Shown here piece by piece: positions 34,741 through 45,329 of a DNA stretch of 64,000 bases. This DNA comes from Ligula intestinalis (Eukaryota; Platyhelminthes; Cestoda; Diphyllobothriidea; Diphyllobothriidae). The notes under the pieces were generated by a model, which had not been told where the DNA came from, ran no database searches, and saw only the letters and a program-made list of their open reading frames with translations. Made by a program: the position numbers and the translations under genes. Within the stretch, counting starts at the first letter, position 1; each line of letters begins with the position of its first letter. The DNA lies in the NCBI GenBank assembly GCA_036362985.1, contig JAYGXS010000007.1, forward strand, positions 5,246,698 to 5,310,697. The letters are read 5' to 3'.

Positions 34741-35579
34741 AATTTATCAAATGTCATCTAAACGTTAACGAGGATGAAGAGAGCACAGATCAGCTACCAA
34801 TCAAATCGTTGACTACTGGGTAACCCAACCTATACAGCACATTTATTTTCTGTCCGTTCGTTGTCAAAACAGGGAATAGTAGGCTCAAGTTCACTGTGAC
34901 TTTCTGTGTGTGGTTGATCCTTGGAGTGATTAAGGTAGAACGAACAGGCGAAAGAGCATTTGGCTGCAGCTTTTAAAACAGTGATCTTTTTATATACCAC
35001 TTCCACAGAAAAAGCTTGCTTTATCGATCGTGGAATACAAAGCCACAGACGGACGTTCAGATGAACATAACACTAGCTACCGGGGGCCTATCGCATGCGA
35101 AAATAATGATTATTTACGTAGAGTGTATTTCAATCGCAGGATTTCTAGGCCGATATTTATTCAATTAGATCGCTCTTAAATCATACACAAAATAATGATT
35201 GCTTTGTGTTGTTTGTAGAAGAACTGCATCTTTAATTCATTATTTCTTAAAAGGTTACGTTTGTCGATTTTAAAACAGTCTGTAACAATGAAACTGCTTT
35301 GAGTGTTTGCGTGAATATCAATGTGTTATAATTTATGCAGACCTAGCCAAACTGCTCTCCAAGTTTACAAAAAAATGCATATATAACATGATATCACTCA
35401 GCATTGGCAGGTGCCCTCTCGGATAGTGCACAGAATAAATGAACTTGCTTTCGAAAAAACTGTACTTTTGCGGATATGGAATGAATATCCGTAAAAGCTG
35501 ATTGTACTTTTAAATCACTTCGAAATTCTAAACACAGCCTCGAAATGTAAACAGCCATGGATATGAACCGTAGAGGAGC

Positions 35580-35965
35580 ATGCAGTAGGCGCCAGAATTC
35601 GTGCAACATATCGACATATGCGAAATATTGATACTCTTTCGCTACTCGGCATTGACTTAGTTTGTGATACTGATTATCACGAAGCATATTCTGAAGTTAT
35701 TTCAGACATGATAGGATGCCGGCTTTTTAACGAGCTTCGTTCTGACCACTAATAAAACATAGTTACTGTGAATAGTATATATTGAAATAGTATGCGTTTT
35801 CGTCATTGGTTTTTGATTGCCTCTATAAATTCAAATATATTTTATGGAAAACATGCACGAAAAAAATATATATTTCTTGTACTCTTTTGGTAGCAAGTTA
35901 CACCTCCTTTAAATTTCATACTCAAAGAAATGGTAGCTCTCGGTTTAAAAAAAGGGTACACTTCG
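35580..35965 (+). repeat. AT-rich dispersed repeat, copy 2 (one arm of a palindrome)
   Basis: Same ordered blocks as 690-1080: GACATATGCGAAATATTGAT, CATGATAGGATGCCGGC, TTCAAATATATTTTATGG, AAACATGCACG, GTAGCAAGTTACACCTCC. A minus-strand copy begins about 80 bp further on. Confidence 0.55.
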
Positions 35966-36049
35966 ATTTTAGAAAAAATTCTTATTATGAGCTTTTTTAC
36001 GATTGTAAGTTGTTCATTCATACTACATCATATCCGTCAATTTATTAAT

Positions 36050-37050
36050 GCCACCTATACTGTATAAAGCATGCTCTACATCTATTGCAACATTTTGTGA
36101 AAACAATGTGACTTCTTCCTCAAGCTGTAGGTGAAAACTTACTTTTCCTTAAATAGGATGTACACAGTGCGTAGGTTGTTAAGCTTGAATTCGAGTGCAG
36201 CAGTCGGTAGGTTTCAAAATCATTCGGCAATTGAGAAACTGTTTTAATACCGAAAGATACCTTTCCTTGAAGTATGAAATTTAAAGAAGGCGTAATTTGC
36301 TACGAAATGAGTACCAGAAATATTTTTTCGTGCATATGTTCTATAAAATATATTTGGATTTATAAAGGCACTCAAAATCAATGAAAAAATGAATACCATT
36401 TAATTAGTTGCCTTAAACATTACATACGTTTTCTATGTAGTCAGAAATAAATTCGTTATTCCTTTCATCATCCCCGGAAGAGGAAGAAGAAGAAGAAGAG
36501 ACGATTTCTGGGACCAAGGAGTATTTTGGCGGACGTTTCAATAGCGTGCCCGCTTCCATCGTCAGAGCGTGGTGTCTGTGCTCCTGTTCACGTCAGATGA
36601 ATGTGTCCGACCACTTGCCTTGCCTAATACCCATGTGTCAATCGATTTCACCGATCGATGTTTGACTTTTTGAATTGCTCGTGTCCTCATGGGCGTCTTC
36701 ATGAGCTGTGTCAAGTCGTTTTTGAGTCTCATGAGTGAACAGGAGTGCAGACACCACGCTTTGACAATGGAAGCGAGAGAGCTTTTAAAACGTCAGCCAA
36801 AATACACTTTGGTCCCCTGAAATCGTCTCTTTTTCTTCTTGCTCTTCCGGGTATGATAAAAAAAATATTTTATCTGGACCTCGAATTTTTTCTCATACCA
36901 ATAAACTCGTTAAAAATCCCGAATCCTATCATGACTTATAATCAGTAACACAATCTGAGTCAATGCCGATTAGCGAAAGAGTATCAATCTTTCGCATATG
37001 TCGGCATGTTACGCGAATTCTGGCGCGTACTGTAATCGTCTGAAAAATGG
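36050..37050 (-). repeat. AT-rich dispersed repeat, copy 3, minus strand, interrupted by an insertion
   Basis: Parts 36050-36458 and 36900-37050 together form one minus-strand copy (start CAGTACGCGCCAGAATTCGC, ATTGATACTCTTTCGC; end TTTTGAAACCTACCGACTGC), split by the 441-bp palindromic insertion. With copy 2 it makes an inverted pair centred near 36010. Confidence 0.55.
36459..36899. mobile_element. 441-bp palindromic PLE-terminus insertion with 13-bp target duplication
   Basis: Arms 36472-36598 and 36866-36736 are reverse complements (shared GAGACGATTTC, GGACCAA, TATTTTGGC, CGTTT, GCGTGGTGTCTG, CTCCTGTTCAC). The element is flanked by AATAAATTCGTTA (36446-36458) and AATAAACTCGTTA (36900-36912), a target-site duplication with one mismatch. 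It interrupts a minus-strand copy of the AT-rich repeat that resumes at 36913. No ORF. Confidence 0.65.
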
Positions 37051-38494
37051 GTATGGGACGGGACATTTTGTGGGCCCCTTCTGGGAGATATAGATTCGGT
37101 AGTATATAAGTGATGGAAGACCATACAGGTTGTTTTATTAGTACTTCGTTGCCCGGGTTCATTACACTGCCAGTTGCAGATATAATTTTCTCAAAATTTG
37201 TATTTTTACGGGTCTAAATCAAATTCTTTCGTTGTCATCAGTAGAAAATCTTAACTCAAGCAATGCTATTTTACTTGTAAGAAAATGTCTACACTTATAT
37301 GAGAAGTTATACCTTTTGGTGTACCGTATTTTTTCTGGACTATGAGGTGTACTTAAAAACTTTTAATTTTCTCGAAAAAGACAGTGTGCCTTTGTTACGA
37401 CTCGGGCCTGATACTTTTAGTTAGCACGAACTCCGGCTTAGCCCGACTGTTGTCCTGAACGCGAGCACAAGGGAAGAAGAGAAGTCAATTGGCCAGGGGT
37501 AGGAGTGTCTTAAAGTAACGCTGCTTGCTGTAGGCTATCTATGCGTTAGGCGTCTCCTAACATATTTACACCGCACAAGTTAAGCAAGTGACTGTAAGTC
37601 GCTCTTACAAATAGGCTGCGGGTTTATCTACTCAGTACGCTCCATGAGAAGGCGTCAGCCACAGGGAACCAATCGGCTATAACGAAAAATCGATAGTTAC
37701 GGCACGCGTTCTCATGAAAGCTGTGTGGATTTGTACTCGGGGGCCTTTCTGTAAGGTGAGTAATCGTAAGAATGGGCACGTTACCAACATCCTTATAACC
37801 CGGAGCGTCTTTTATATCGATTAATTCTGGTTGTCTGACCTCGAAGTGATTTTGTGTGGTGCATTTCGCTGCGTTTATCCATAGTCAGGAATGTCGCAGA
37901 GTAATATATAATGTGCAGCATTAGACTTTACTTTTATGTTTCATAACTGAATATGGTTGGGAGTTATTGTGAATACGCTCATTTATGTTTGAATACTCGA
38001 GTGTTATTCTGAATGTACTCAATAAAGTTTGACTAACTAGCTTATCTGACAGTTTTTTTTCCCTAAGTGCGCATTTTAGTCAAGTGAGCCGAAGGGTGAA
38101 TGCACATATTTTCAAGCGAAAGTCACAGTAGCGGTTTACACTTCCAAATGTTAACCGATCGAAATAGTTCGTTTTTTCGTTAGTTTTGTGAATTGTTTCC
38201 AAAGCTATTGTAAAAGAGCAGTTTCCAACAATTTTTTCTATTTTTTAAATACGTCCGCTAGTATAATTATCGAAAATTCAGAGCAGTTTGTTTTTTGTCT
38301 GGGAAGCCAATGGAGTGCGTGAATGTTTACTGCTTTATGATGTTAGGATTTGTTACGAAAACACAATTTCCCCCTTATCGTAACTTTCCAGTAAATCACG
38401 AAATATAACACTCATCAGATGCTTTTTTAATGTGTTATACTCACTTATAGTTCACCGACCGCTAACGGAACTCCCTTGTCCCGCTCTACCTTGG
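37051..38494. other. Intronic, no gene seen
   Basis: AT-rich DNA without recognised repeats or motifs. Confidence 0.4.
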
Positions 38495-38645
38495 TTCTCA
38501 TACCTCGGACCTTGACAGCATTCGTAGCGGTTAATAGTCTTAGCAGATAGTATTACCGGCAAAGCCAAGAGAAACTTAAATGACTAGTTCTGGCTTCCTA
38601 GCCATCATCAGTCAGTCATACCTGAGGTAGAGCGGGACAATTGAG
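38495..38645 (-). repeat. tRNA-derived SINE, tail and body
   Basis: Minus-strand body GTATGACTGACTGATGATGG, tail TTTGCCGGTAATACTATCTG, AAGACTATTAACCGCTACG, GCTGTCAAGGTCCGAGG. Opposite in orientation to the next copy. Confidence 0.5.
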
Positions 38646-38689
38646 CTCCGTTTGCGGTCGCTGAACATTAATCAACAAGTGTTAATAGC

Positions 38690-38890
38690 TCTCGACGTAA
38701 ACCGGCAAGAAAATGAGCTGGTTGCTCAATTAGAACGCTAGACTCTGATCGACAAGGTAGCAAGTTCGAGCCCCGAATGGTTCACAACTTGCGATTGAGT
38801 ATGACCGCCTGATGGCGGCTAATTAGCCAGAAATAGCCAATCCAGCCTCTCTAGCCTTTTGCCAATTCTACTACCTACCTAAATGTTTCA
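38690..38890 (+). repeat. tRNA-derived SINE with head
   Basis: Head GTTGCTCAATTAGAACGC (A box), GACTCTGATCGACAAGG, GCAAGTTCGAGCCCCG (B box); body GAGTATGACCGCCTGATGGC, AATTAGCCAGAAATAGCC. It ends about 120 bp before exon 2 of the plus-strand gene. Confidence 0.55.
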
Positions 38891-39006
38891 TCGCACTTTT
38901 CAACCGCACCTCTGATGCAGCCTCTGCACATGCGACTTCTACGTGATTTTATTGATTCCGGGATCTATCTATCCTCTAAACCGCTCTTTCTCTCCTTCCT
39001 TCTCAG

Positions 39007-39473
39007 AAGAAACACTTTCAAGATCAAGAAGCGCTGAGCTAAAACACCAATCACCCCTACTTACCTCCTCACAAACGCCAGAGCCCTTGAATGAGGTGAA
39101 ATTTGATGCCAGCGTAAGGCGTCTACGTGGTTTATTTGAACAAAAGATTTCCCACTCCAGTCCCCGTCACGTCAGCGCAGCCGGAGACATCGCTGGCGTA
39201 AAGGCAGCGCCAACCAGCAGGGGGTCCGCCAGGTGGGTTACCCAGGGCAGAGGCGGCCACGAGGAGAGTGACTACGAGACCCCGGAAAAAATCCTGCAAC
39301 GCATGAGTGAAGAGAGAAAACCGGCGGGAGAGGAGAACCCAACAACAACTACTCCTCGGCCAACCATCTTCATCAGCAGCAGCAGCAGATCCAGCACTAG
39401 ACCTCGATTTCAAACCCCCACCGCAGAGATGGAACCGATGGAGAGGCCATGGCGACTTTTGACGGAACGAAGG
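39007..39473 (+). CDS. Exon 2 of the same gene, function unknown
   Basis: A strong acceptor (pyrimidine tract CTCTCCTTCCTTCTCAG) precedes the exon and GTAGAT follows it. The 467 bases hold an open frame that enters in phase 1 and leaves in phase 0. The ~155 residues include Ser/Arg clusters (LSRSRSAELK), a short amphipathic block SVRRLRGLFEQKI, an acidic segment DYETPEKILQRMSEERK, and a Pro/Thr/Ser run with a Ser homopolymer. Blocks like RLRGLFEQK recall short helices in cytoskeletal scaffold proteins, but that is not enough to name a family. Base composition is GC-richer than the flanking repeats and no repeat copy of this sequence occurs elsewhere in the window, which favours a host exon. 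The GTG-initiated longer frame starting at 38943 is only intron read-through. Confidence 0.65.
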
Positions 39474-40139
39474 GTAGATGTTGATATCTGTCTATTTTCG
39501 CTTTTTTTTATGTCCGCGTGGCATCCAGAAATTTTCGCAGTGCTTCCGTTGGTATCTTTGAATTTACCAATATTCGGTGTTAAAAGACAACTGCAATGCG
39601 TGTCTGCGTTTCGAACTTTGTTTTTGAAAGCAGGCACAGCAAGTCGTGACTTTTAAGGTAAACCTTATCGGGAATAACTTTAAAAACTAAACAATAAAGA
39701 ACCCGACCGCGTCCAGTGTCTGCGACTTTTGCAACTGTCCCTAAAAAGGGCGTCTTCGTTTTGTCATATTCTACAGGCATTCTTTTATTCTAAGAGTAGT
39801 AGTGGGCCGGATCAAAATCATAACTATAGCTTTGTCTGTTTGCGGTGTTCGCACTGACCAAAATGTATGATTTTTTTACCTAAAGCATGAAGACTGATTC
39901 TGCTGCGATGAACTCATATCAGGAAATTGTTCTTACTTTTCTCGCTCTTATCACAATACAGTAGCAAAGCCCGATCAGGGAGATTGATGATTGGATTCGA
40001 TGTATAAGTCGAATTAAATGAAACCCTGTCTACGGGTGACGCCACGAGGACAGCTCTTTCGCAAAATTTAAGTTAAAAAGGTAAAACCCTTGCAACCGCG
40101 AGCTTCAGACACGATTCCTTGAGGGAAACAGAAGAAGAC

Positions 40140-40262
40140 AGAGAGGCTATGCTGGAAGGAAAAGTTTTTTTTTCTGAGAAGGGAAAGGCTTCTTTGGGAA
40201 ACTTGAATCTTTAATGCGTCCACTTTCGAGGTTGGTTCCCCAGCTCGTCGTCAGATTATGGG
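40140..40262 (-). repeat. Solitary PLE-like terminal block
   Basis: The minus strand has CTGACGA (40254-40248) then a hairpin-forming GAGCTGG...CCAACCTC and GAAAGTGG (to about 40219), then ATTCAAGTTTCCC and a pyrimidine/purine end. It has the same architecture as the other terminal blocks but a different sequence, so it is a separate family. Confidence 0.4.
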
Positions 40263-40355
40263 AGATGTACAGGAATGGTTAACGTTATTAACCGTGTCTA
40301 GCAAATAATGCAACAATTAGCTGAAGTCTGCACTAATATGCCTTACATACATTTC

Positions 40356-41510
40356 GTCATCCTACCATGGCGGGCCACGTGCGTTGAACTTTAGCCTTGA
40401 GATAATAATAGTTCGCGTCTAAATCAATATACCTGTTGATGCATGCCTCGTCTGAGTGCATTGCTTCAGGGAATTCACGGCCTTTTCTAGTTGGACAAGT
40501 GCCAAAGAAAGCCTTATTCTCACAGTAATTAGTTTTCACGCTGGTTCACCGACCACTAACCGTAACTAGCGACCAAATCAATATACCTGTTGATGCATGC
40601 CTCGTCTGAGTGCATTGCTTCAAAGAATTCACGGCCTTGTCTAGTTTGACAAGTGCCAACAATCCGTGTGTGTCTTCCCATGCGAACTTGTGGCCAGTTT
40701 CTAGTGTGTGCATGGCCACCTGGGATAAATGGTATTGCCGTCTGACCGCAGATTGATGTTGTTGTATGCGGGTTGAGACGCATTTCCCAGTTTGGCTGCA
40801 TCACAACTGTCAGAGAGGGTCTTGTAAACCACACATTATTTGTCAAGATAGGCAAACCCATCTTTTGGGTGTACAAGGTTTGAACGTAAGGTAATGGCGG
40901 TCTGGTGTGCCAATTGTATTTGATATTTTCTAAGCAGTCTTTCGACATGCTCAGACACATTTTTCACGCATGGGAGAGCTCGCCAATTCTTATTTTGGGA
41001 GCTTGTGTGGCATTATCATTTCAAACGCCCTTTTGTTTAGATTCCTGTCATTTCATGCACTGACACATGAACTTAATTTTGATCTTATTTTAGGCGAATA
41101 GTTGGAAGAGGTATTTTATTTCTGCTTAGTAACTTTCTTCATCGAAGCAGTGGGTTTCGGCTCGATTCAGGAGACTGTAGACAGAACTCCTTTTGTGGGA
41201 GATTTGGTGGTTGCTCTCAAAATATAGGAGGAACTCTGGATATGTTTCTTTACAGTAAACTGATATATGGAGTGATCCATCAGTATGTCGGTGTGAAAGG
41301 ACATCCAGCAACGGGAGTTGTCCATCGACATCCGTTTTGTGTGTGAATTTAATTCTTGGAAATGTAGAATTGAGCTTCTTCTGGAGGGGGTCTAAGTGAT
41401 TATTTTTACGATGACAAAGGCGTCATCTACATACCAAAACAAGAATTTTAGTTGGCTTGGGGGAAGAGCTATTGATTTCCAATTCTGTGTTACAGCCTCG
41501 GCTAAGAAGA
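40356..41510 (-). mobile_element. PLE fragment (type IV): RT active site to endonuclease end
   Basis: The minus strand runs LKFLFWYVDDAFVIVK (the YVDD catalytic motif is the reverse complement of 41422-41433), then PLLDVLSHRHTDGSL and SNHQISHKRSSVYSLLNRAE (to 41126). A connector containing LPYVQTLYT and KMGLPIL follows, then an endonuclease with RLNPHTTTS, GGHAHTRNWPQVRMGRH, GREFFEAMHSDEACINRYIDL (to 40556). A second, shorter copy of the last ~90 bp (GREFPEAMHSDEACINRYIDL) follows at 40512-40422. Frameshifts separate the blocks. The active-site Asp pair is intact but the copy lacks the RT N-terminus. It is arranged head-to-tail with the copy at 41511-42010. Confidence 0.7.
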
Positions 41511-42010
41511 CGGATACGGGCGAACACATGGGGGCCCTTTAAGTTGCTCGTAGCTGACTGGCTGTTCCGTTGGTTTCCTTTGTTTGGCTCCTCGCCTGCA
41601 TTTTTCGACGAATGCCCAAAGGCATCCATTTATCGTGAAAAGTTTTTGCATATACTGGACCACGGCTGCAATGCGTTTCTACACGACGATATATCGTTCG
41701 CACGCAGCTGTATTTGTGCGAGACGGGACGGTTGCTGAGGTAACTCAGACTGCGAGAGGTATTTGTCACCTGTCTGTTAATCGTTGTTTTGAGTTCTCCA
41801 CCGTCTTTTCTGCGCACCAGCACATCAAGGAACGGCAACTGGTAGTCTTTTTCTCCCTCCGTCGTGAATTGGATGTAGGAGAAGATCGAGTTCAGATGCT
41901 CTGGGAAATCCCGATTCCTGTCTCGACTTATGACAAACGTGTCATCAACACACTAGACCCAAAATTGTGGTCGATGGTAGTCGAAAGCCAGTATCTCCAG
42001 TCGTTTTAAT
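41511..42010 (-). mobile_element. PLE reverse transcriptase fragment
   Basis: The minus strand encodes CVDDTFVISRDRNRDFPEHL (Asp pair at 41946-41941; the first Tyr is replaced by Cys and the preceding codon is TAG), IQFTTEGEKDYQLPFLDVL, VRRKDGGELKTTI and VSHKYSCVRTIYRR. This is RT palm motif C through the FLDVLV and SNHP-type blocks, in the order known for Penelope-like RTs. The open part 41838-41539 is uninterrupted. 5' and 3' truncated; the next copy in the same orientation begins just below. Confidence 0.7.
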
Positions 42011-42471
42011 ACTGCTTCGGCTATCAGGCTGGACAATTAAAGGAAGGACAGGCTTTCATTGGTAGCCGCTCACGCATCCACGCCAGGGCACGGCTTCTAT
42101 TTCGAACGCGCGCAAAAGCGGGGTCAATCAGACGATCGAAGTTCACGCCTGCTGCAGGAAGCATGACAGTCACGTGTGGATTCAATTCGTAGGCCTATCG
42201 ATCTTCCGGATGCCTATCTTGCGTGGCGCGAACAGATCGAGGACAGAGGTCGCTCCCGGCAGAGCTGAGGTAGATATGCCATGAACTGTACATTTTTTCA
42301 TTCTTTGACAATGGGATCGCGTGTGAGTTTGAACCGTCGCACAAATAAACCACTTGTCCTTGAGAACGCTTTACCGCGACTTAATCACCTCCTGCAGCCG
42401 ATCGACCAGGCCAGCTGACTATTCGTTTATAGTTTTCGGGTGTGTAGGTGGCAGCTGTAAGCCTCAAGGAG

Positions 42472-43752
42472 TCAGGACTTTGTCTCACCGCTGGTCCCCA
42501 TTTGTGGGTCTAGAAGCCCCAAAGTGTCAGAAATGTGAATAGCACCGCTGGGCTTCTGGGAGGATGAATGAAGACCAGTTCCATCGTCGGTTGTCACCCT
42601 TACTGCAGTATCAGCTTCCAGCAGAATGAGCTGTCTACTCTTGTCAGCGATTTCTGCATGCTTCAATTCCACCTCCATCTGCAAGGACTCGAGTGGTGCC
42701 TTCAATTGGCCTACTTGTCGTTCCGTGGCCACAAATGCGCCCGCAAGCCGCACGCGACAGGCTTCGCAGTCGGGACAGGTCACGGATGAGATTGAACTGC
42801 ATGGGCTCGGCACGGGCCAGGGCTGCGATGAAACTAACAGCGGAAACACAACAGGGATTCCAGGGAAGAGTTTCGTCGCTCTCAGCCTTCACACCAGGCT
42901 GACCCTCACTTGAGTCGGAGACCTCATTGAGGGTCGTGGCCTTCCGGTCCGCGGCGACACGTCTATAGGCTTCTATACTGGCCTGTAACTCAGTCATGGT
43001 GTGTTGAGGACTGAAGACCTTCCTTGGCCAGCACCAATTCTGCGAAGGTGTCCAGCGCGGAAGATGACTGCCAGCGCTGAATGGCACTGCGTGCGCTCTC
43101 ACTTAGGCCAGCGAGTTTCTGTTCAATCCCTCGCTGTGTGTACACATTCCCATCGAGAGTCCTGCCTACAAAGGTGGTGTTCTGAAGCAGCAGTTCACTG
43201 ACTCTGCCCAGTTCATCAAAGGATGTCTGGAGAAGGGCTAATTCTGACCGTCCCAACTCCAGTTTGCGTTGGAGTGAGATTCCGGTCAACTTAGCCCCAG
43301 CCAGAGCAGTATCTTTCTAAGTCAATACCAAGCTGATATTCTGTTGGAGATTTTCATACTCCATCAGAGTGTTGCGAAGGCCAGCCTGCTGTATCAGAGC
43401 ATCTGTCTTCTTGGATTCTTTCGCAAGGCACTCAGCCTTCAGGCTATCCACCTGACATACCAGCTCTGTCATGCGTTCTTTCATGGGGGGAGGGCAATGT
43501 TCCGGTTCCACTCCTCCTCCTCCTGATTGGTCTTTAAGGCCAGTACCGTTTTCAGTCGCTATAGATCAGTCTGATATGCAGACTGCTACGGCTACGAGCT
43601 GTCCCCTCAGGGGTTCTGCCCTCACCAGTTGGGCTTTTGAAGACGAAATAGAGCTTTGCAGCTCCGCAGCTCTTCCTGGTATATTCATCAAAGTGTCATT
43701 CGTCTCCTGGGAGGATGGACAAACATCCAACTCTGACGCAGACGTTTCTGCT
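42472..43752 (-). pseudogene. Broken coiled-coil protein gene or retrocopy, unrecognised
   Basis: Read on the minus strand, one frame runs from about 43752 (after an AG-like acceptor TCCTTACAG) to 42990. It gives ETSASELDVCPSS, AELQSSISSSKAQL, then MTELVCQVDSLKAECLAKE and RNTLMEYENLQQNI, then SLQRKLELGRSELALLQ and SARSAIQRWQSSSALDTF. It contains an in-frame TGA near 43567 and TAG near 43318. Coding then shifts frame at about 43005 (MTELQASIEAYRRVAADRK) and again near 42800 (CPDCEACRVRLAGAF, LKAPLESLQMEVELK, HAEIADKSRQLILLE), ending at TGA 42472. Heptad-like Leu spacing and Glu/Lys/Gln richness indicate coiled coil. Very small introns could remove some breaks (for example a GTGAGG donor at 43625 and a good acceptor near 42828), but I could not keep phase through them. 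It lies antisense inside intron 2 of the plus-strand gene. I do not recognise the family. Confidence 0.5.
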
Positions 43753-43954
43753 GTAAGGACTAGTTCAATGGTCGGATGGAAAACCTGGTCCTCAGCTAAT
43801 TGTAGTGTTATTTGTTAGACACGTTTAATTAAGTTAATTGTTCCTGTACGTATCCCATAGCCTGATGACGAGCCCCGCAACTTTTATCATTAAAGAATCT
43901 ATTTTCCCAAAGAAGTCCTTCATTTCTCAATTAAATATCTTGGGATGGCCGTAT

Positions 43955-44245
43955 TTTAACACACAGTTTATTCTGTACAGAGGGATAATAGAAAAGATAG
44001 GAGGAAGTTGACTGTCGGACGAGAGGGGTAGAATCCAAAGTGTAGTCAGCACGGGAATTCACACAAGCGTCTAGGGTAGTCTTTGTGTGAGTCAGCCTCG
44101 AGAGGATGATTAGCCGGACCAGGAAAGCTGGCATTAGTTTGTGCGCACGTTAGCCACCGTGGTAAATCAAGCGTTGACGCAGTTTGCGGCACATGTGATT
44201 GGCTGTTCAGCGCGGCGGTCTGCACTTGCAATCACCTGCGTGGAA
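43955..44245 (+). repeat. Dispersed repeat family A, copy 1
   Basis: CACAGTTTATTCTGTACAG, AGGAGGAAGTTGACTGTCGG, CACACAAGCGTCTAGGG, GACGCAGTTTGCGGCACATG. Other copies: 49110-49400, 51935-52082 continuing at 52822-52995, 58735-58930, 60440-60590. No ORF; class unknown. Confidence 0.5.
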
Positions 44246-45329
44246 TGACGCTGGTGGAAAGCGCTAAAGGTTCACTACAGTTCTTTGCAGCTAGCCGAAA
44301 CGAATAAAGCATGCTTATCGATCGGGAGCCAGAAGTCACTCGAGATAAATATAAGCGTCGACGCCACGCAGAAGCCCACTTAAGAAAGAACATGTAAAGT
44401 GACCGAGATTATTACTACCTCCCTGAGCACGATGGTACATGGTAAGGCAATAAATAATACTTCCCCCCTTACAGTTCGAAGTGACTTCCAATATCTACTC
44501 TTAGTAAACTTTACTCTGCAGCAGTTGAAAACACTAAACATTTAAGGGTCATTATGGCCTCCTGGAGTAATTTACCTACAATGGACACTCGAAAGCCGAA
44601 GTCTTCAAGTTTGCATCTCGGGAGGCCCAGGCAGATAATTGGTTCTAGGTAAATTGTACCCTCCAATGTACCAATTGTGCTTTAGTAGTGATCAACTGCA
44701 TTGTTGCGGGCTAAGACGAAGTCCTGCAGATGACTTAGCAAGACAAAAACGACGGGTGCAGTTGTGTTACAAAAAATAAAAACCCTTTACCACTTGCTGA
44801 ATGATCTAGTTAGTCGACTTGTATGCCTTGTGTAGCAGTCCAGTCGTACTTAACAACAGCGAGATTACAATAAGGGGCTCATAGGTTTAACAGACACTAT
44901 TTTGAATGACTGCCCGCAAACCTGGCTATAACTGGTAAGCTCTATTGCAAAATGAACCTAGGTTGTAGCAAAATAAATTATTGATAAAATTTTATTAGAT
45001 CTTTAAGTCTTTATATTCGACTATCTTCTATCATTTGACTAGGTATCCAGTCGTAGCGCGTATGTCTATTCCCAATTATAACAACAATTGGCGTAGTATG
45101 GCGCAATTAATTAAGCAGTGCTGAAATAACAATGTCCAAGGTCATCAGTGGATACGTGTCGTGAATAAAAAATGAGTCGGCCAAATATCGCCTGGCTCTA
45201 GATGAAGAAACAACGCATGTTTTTATAACACCACAGAACGAAGCCAACCCTGGGAGAGTGTGTATAGGATGGTCGCTGCTCTTATGTGACTTTGGAGCCA
45301 GTTCATGTGGTTTCTGACTGATGAGTTGC
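44246..45329. other. Intronic, no gene seen
   Basis: No motif or repeat unit recognised; 45107-45415 (-) is incidental and enters the family-C repeat. Confidence 0.35.
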
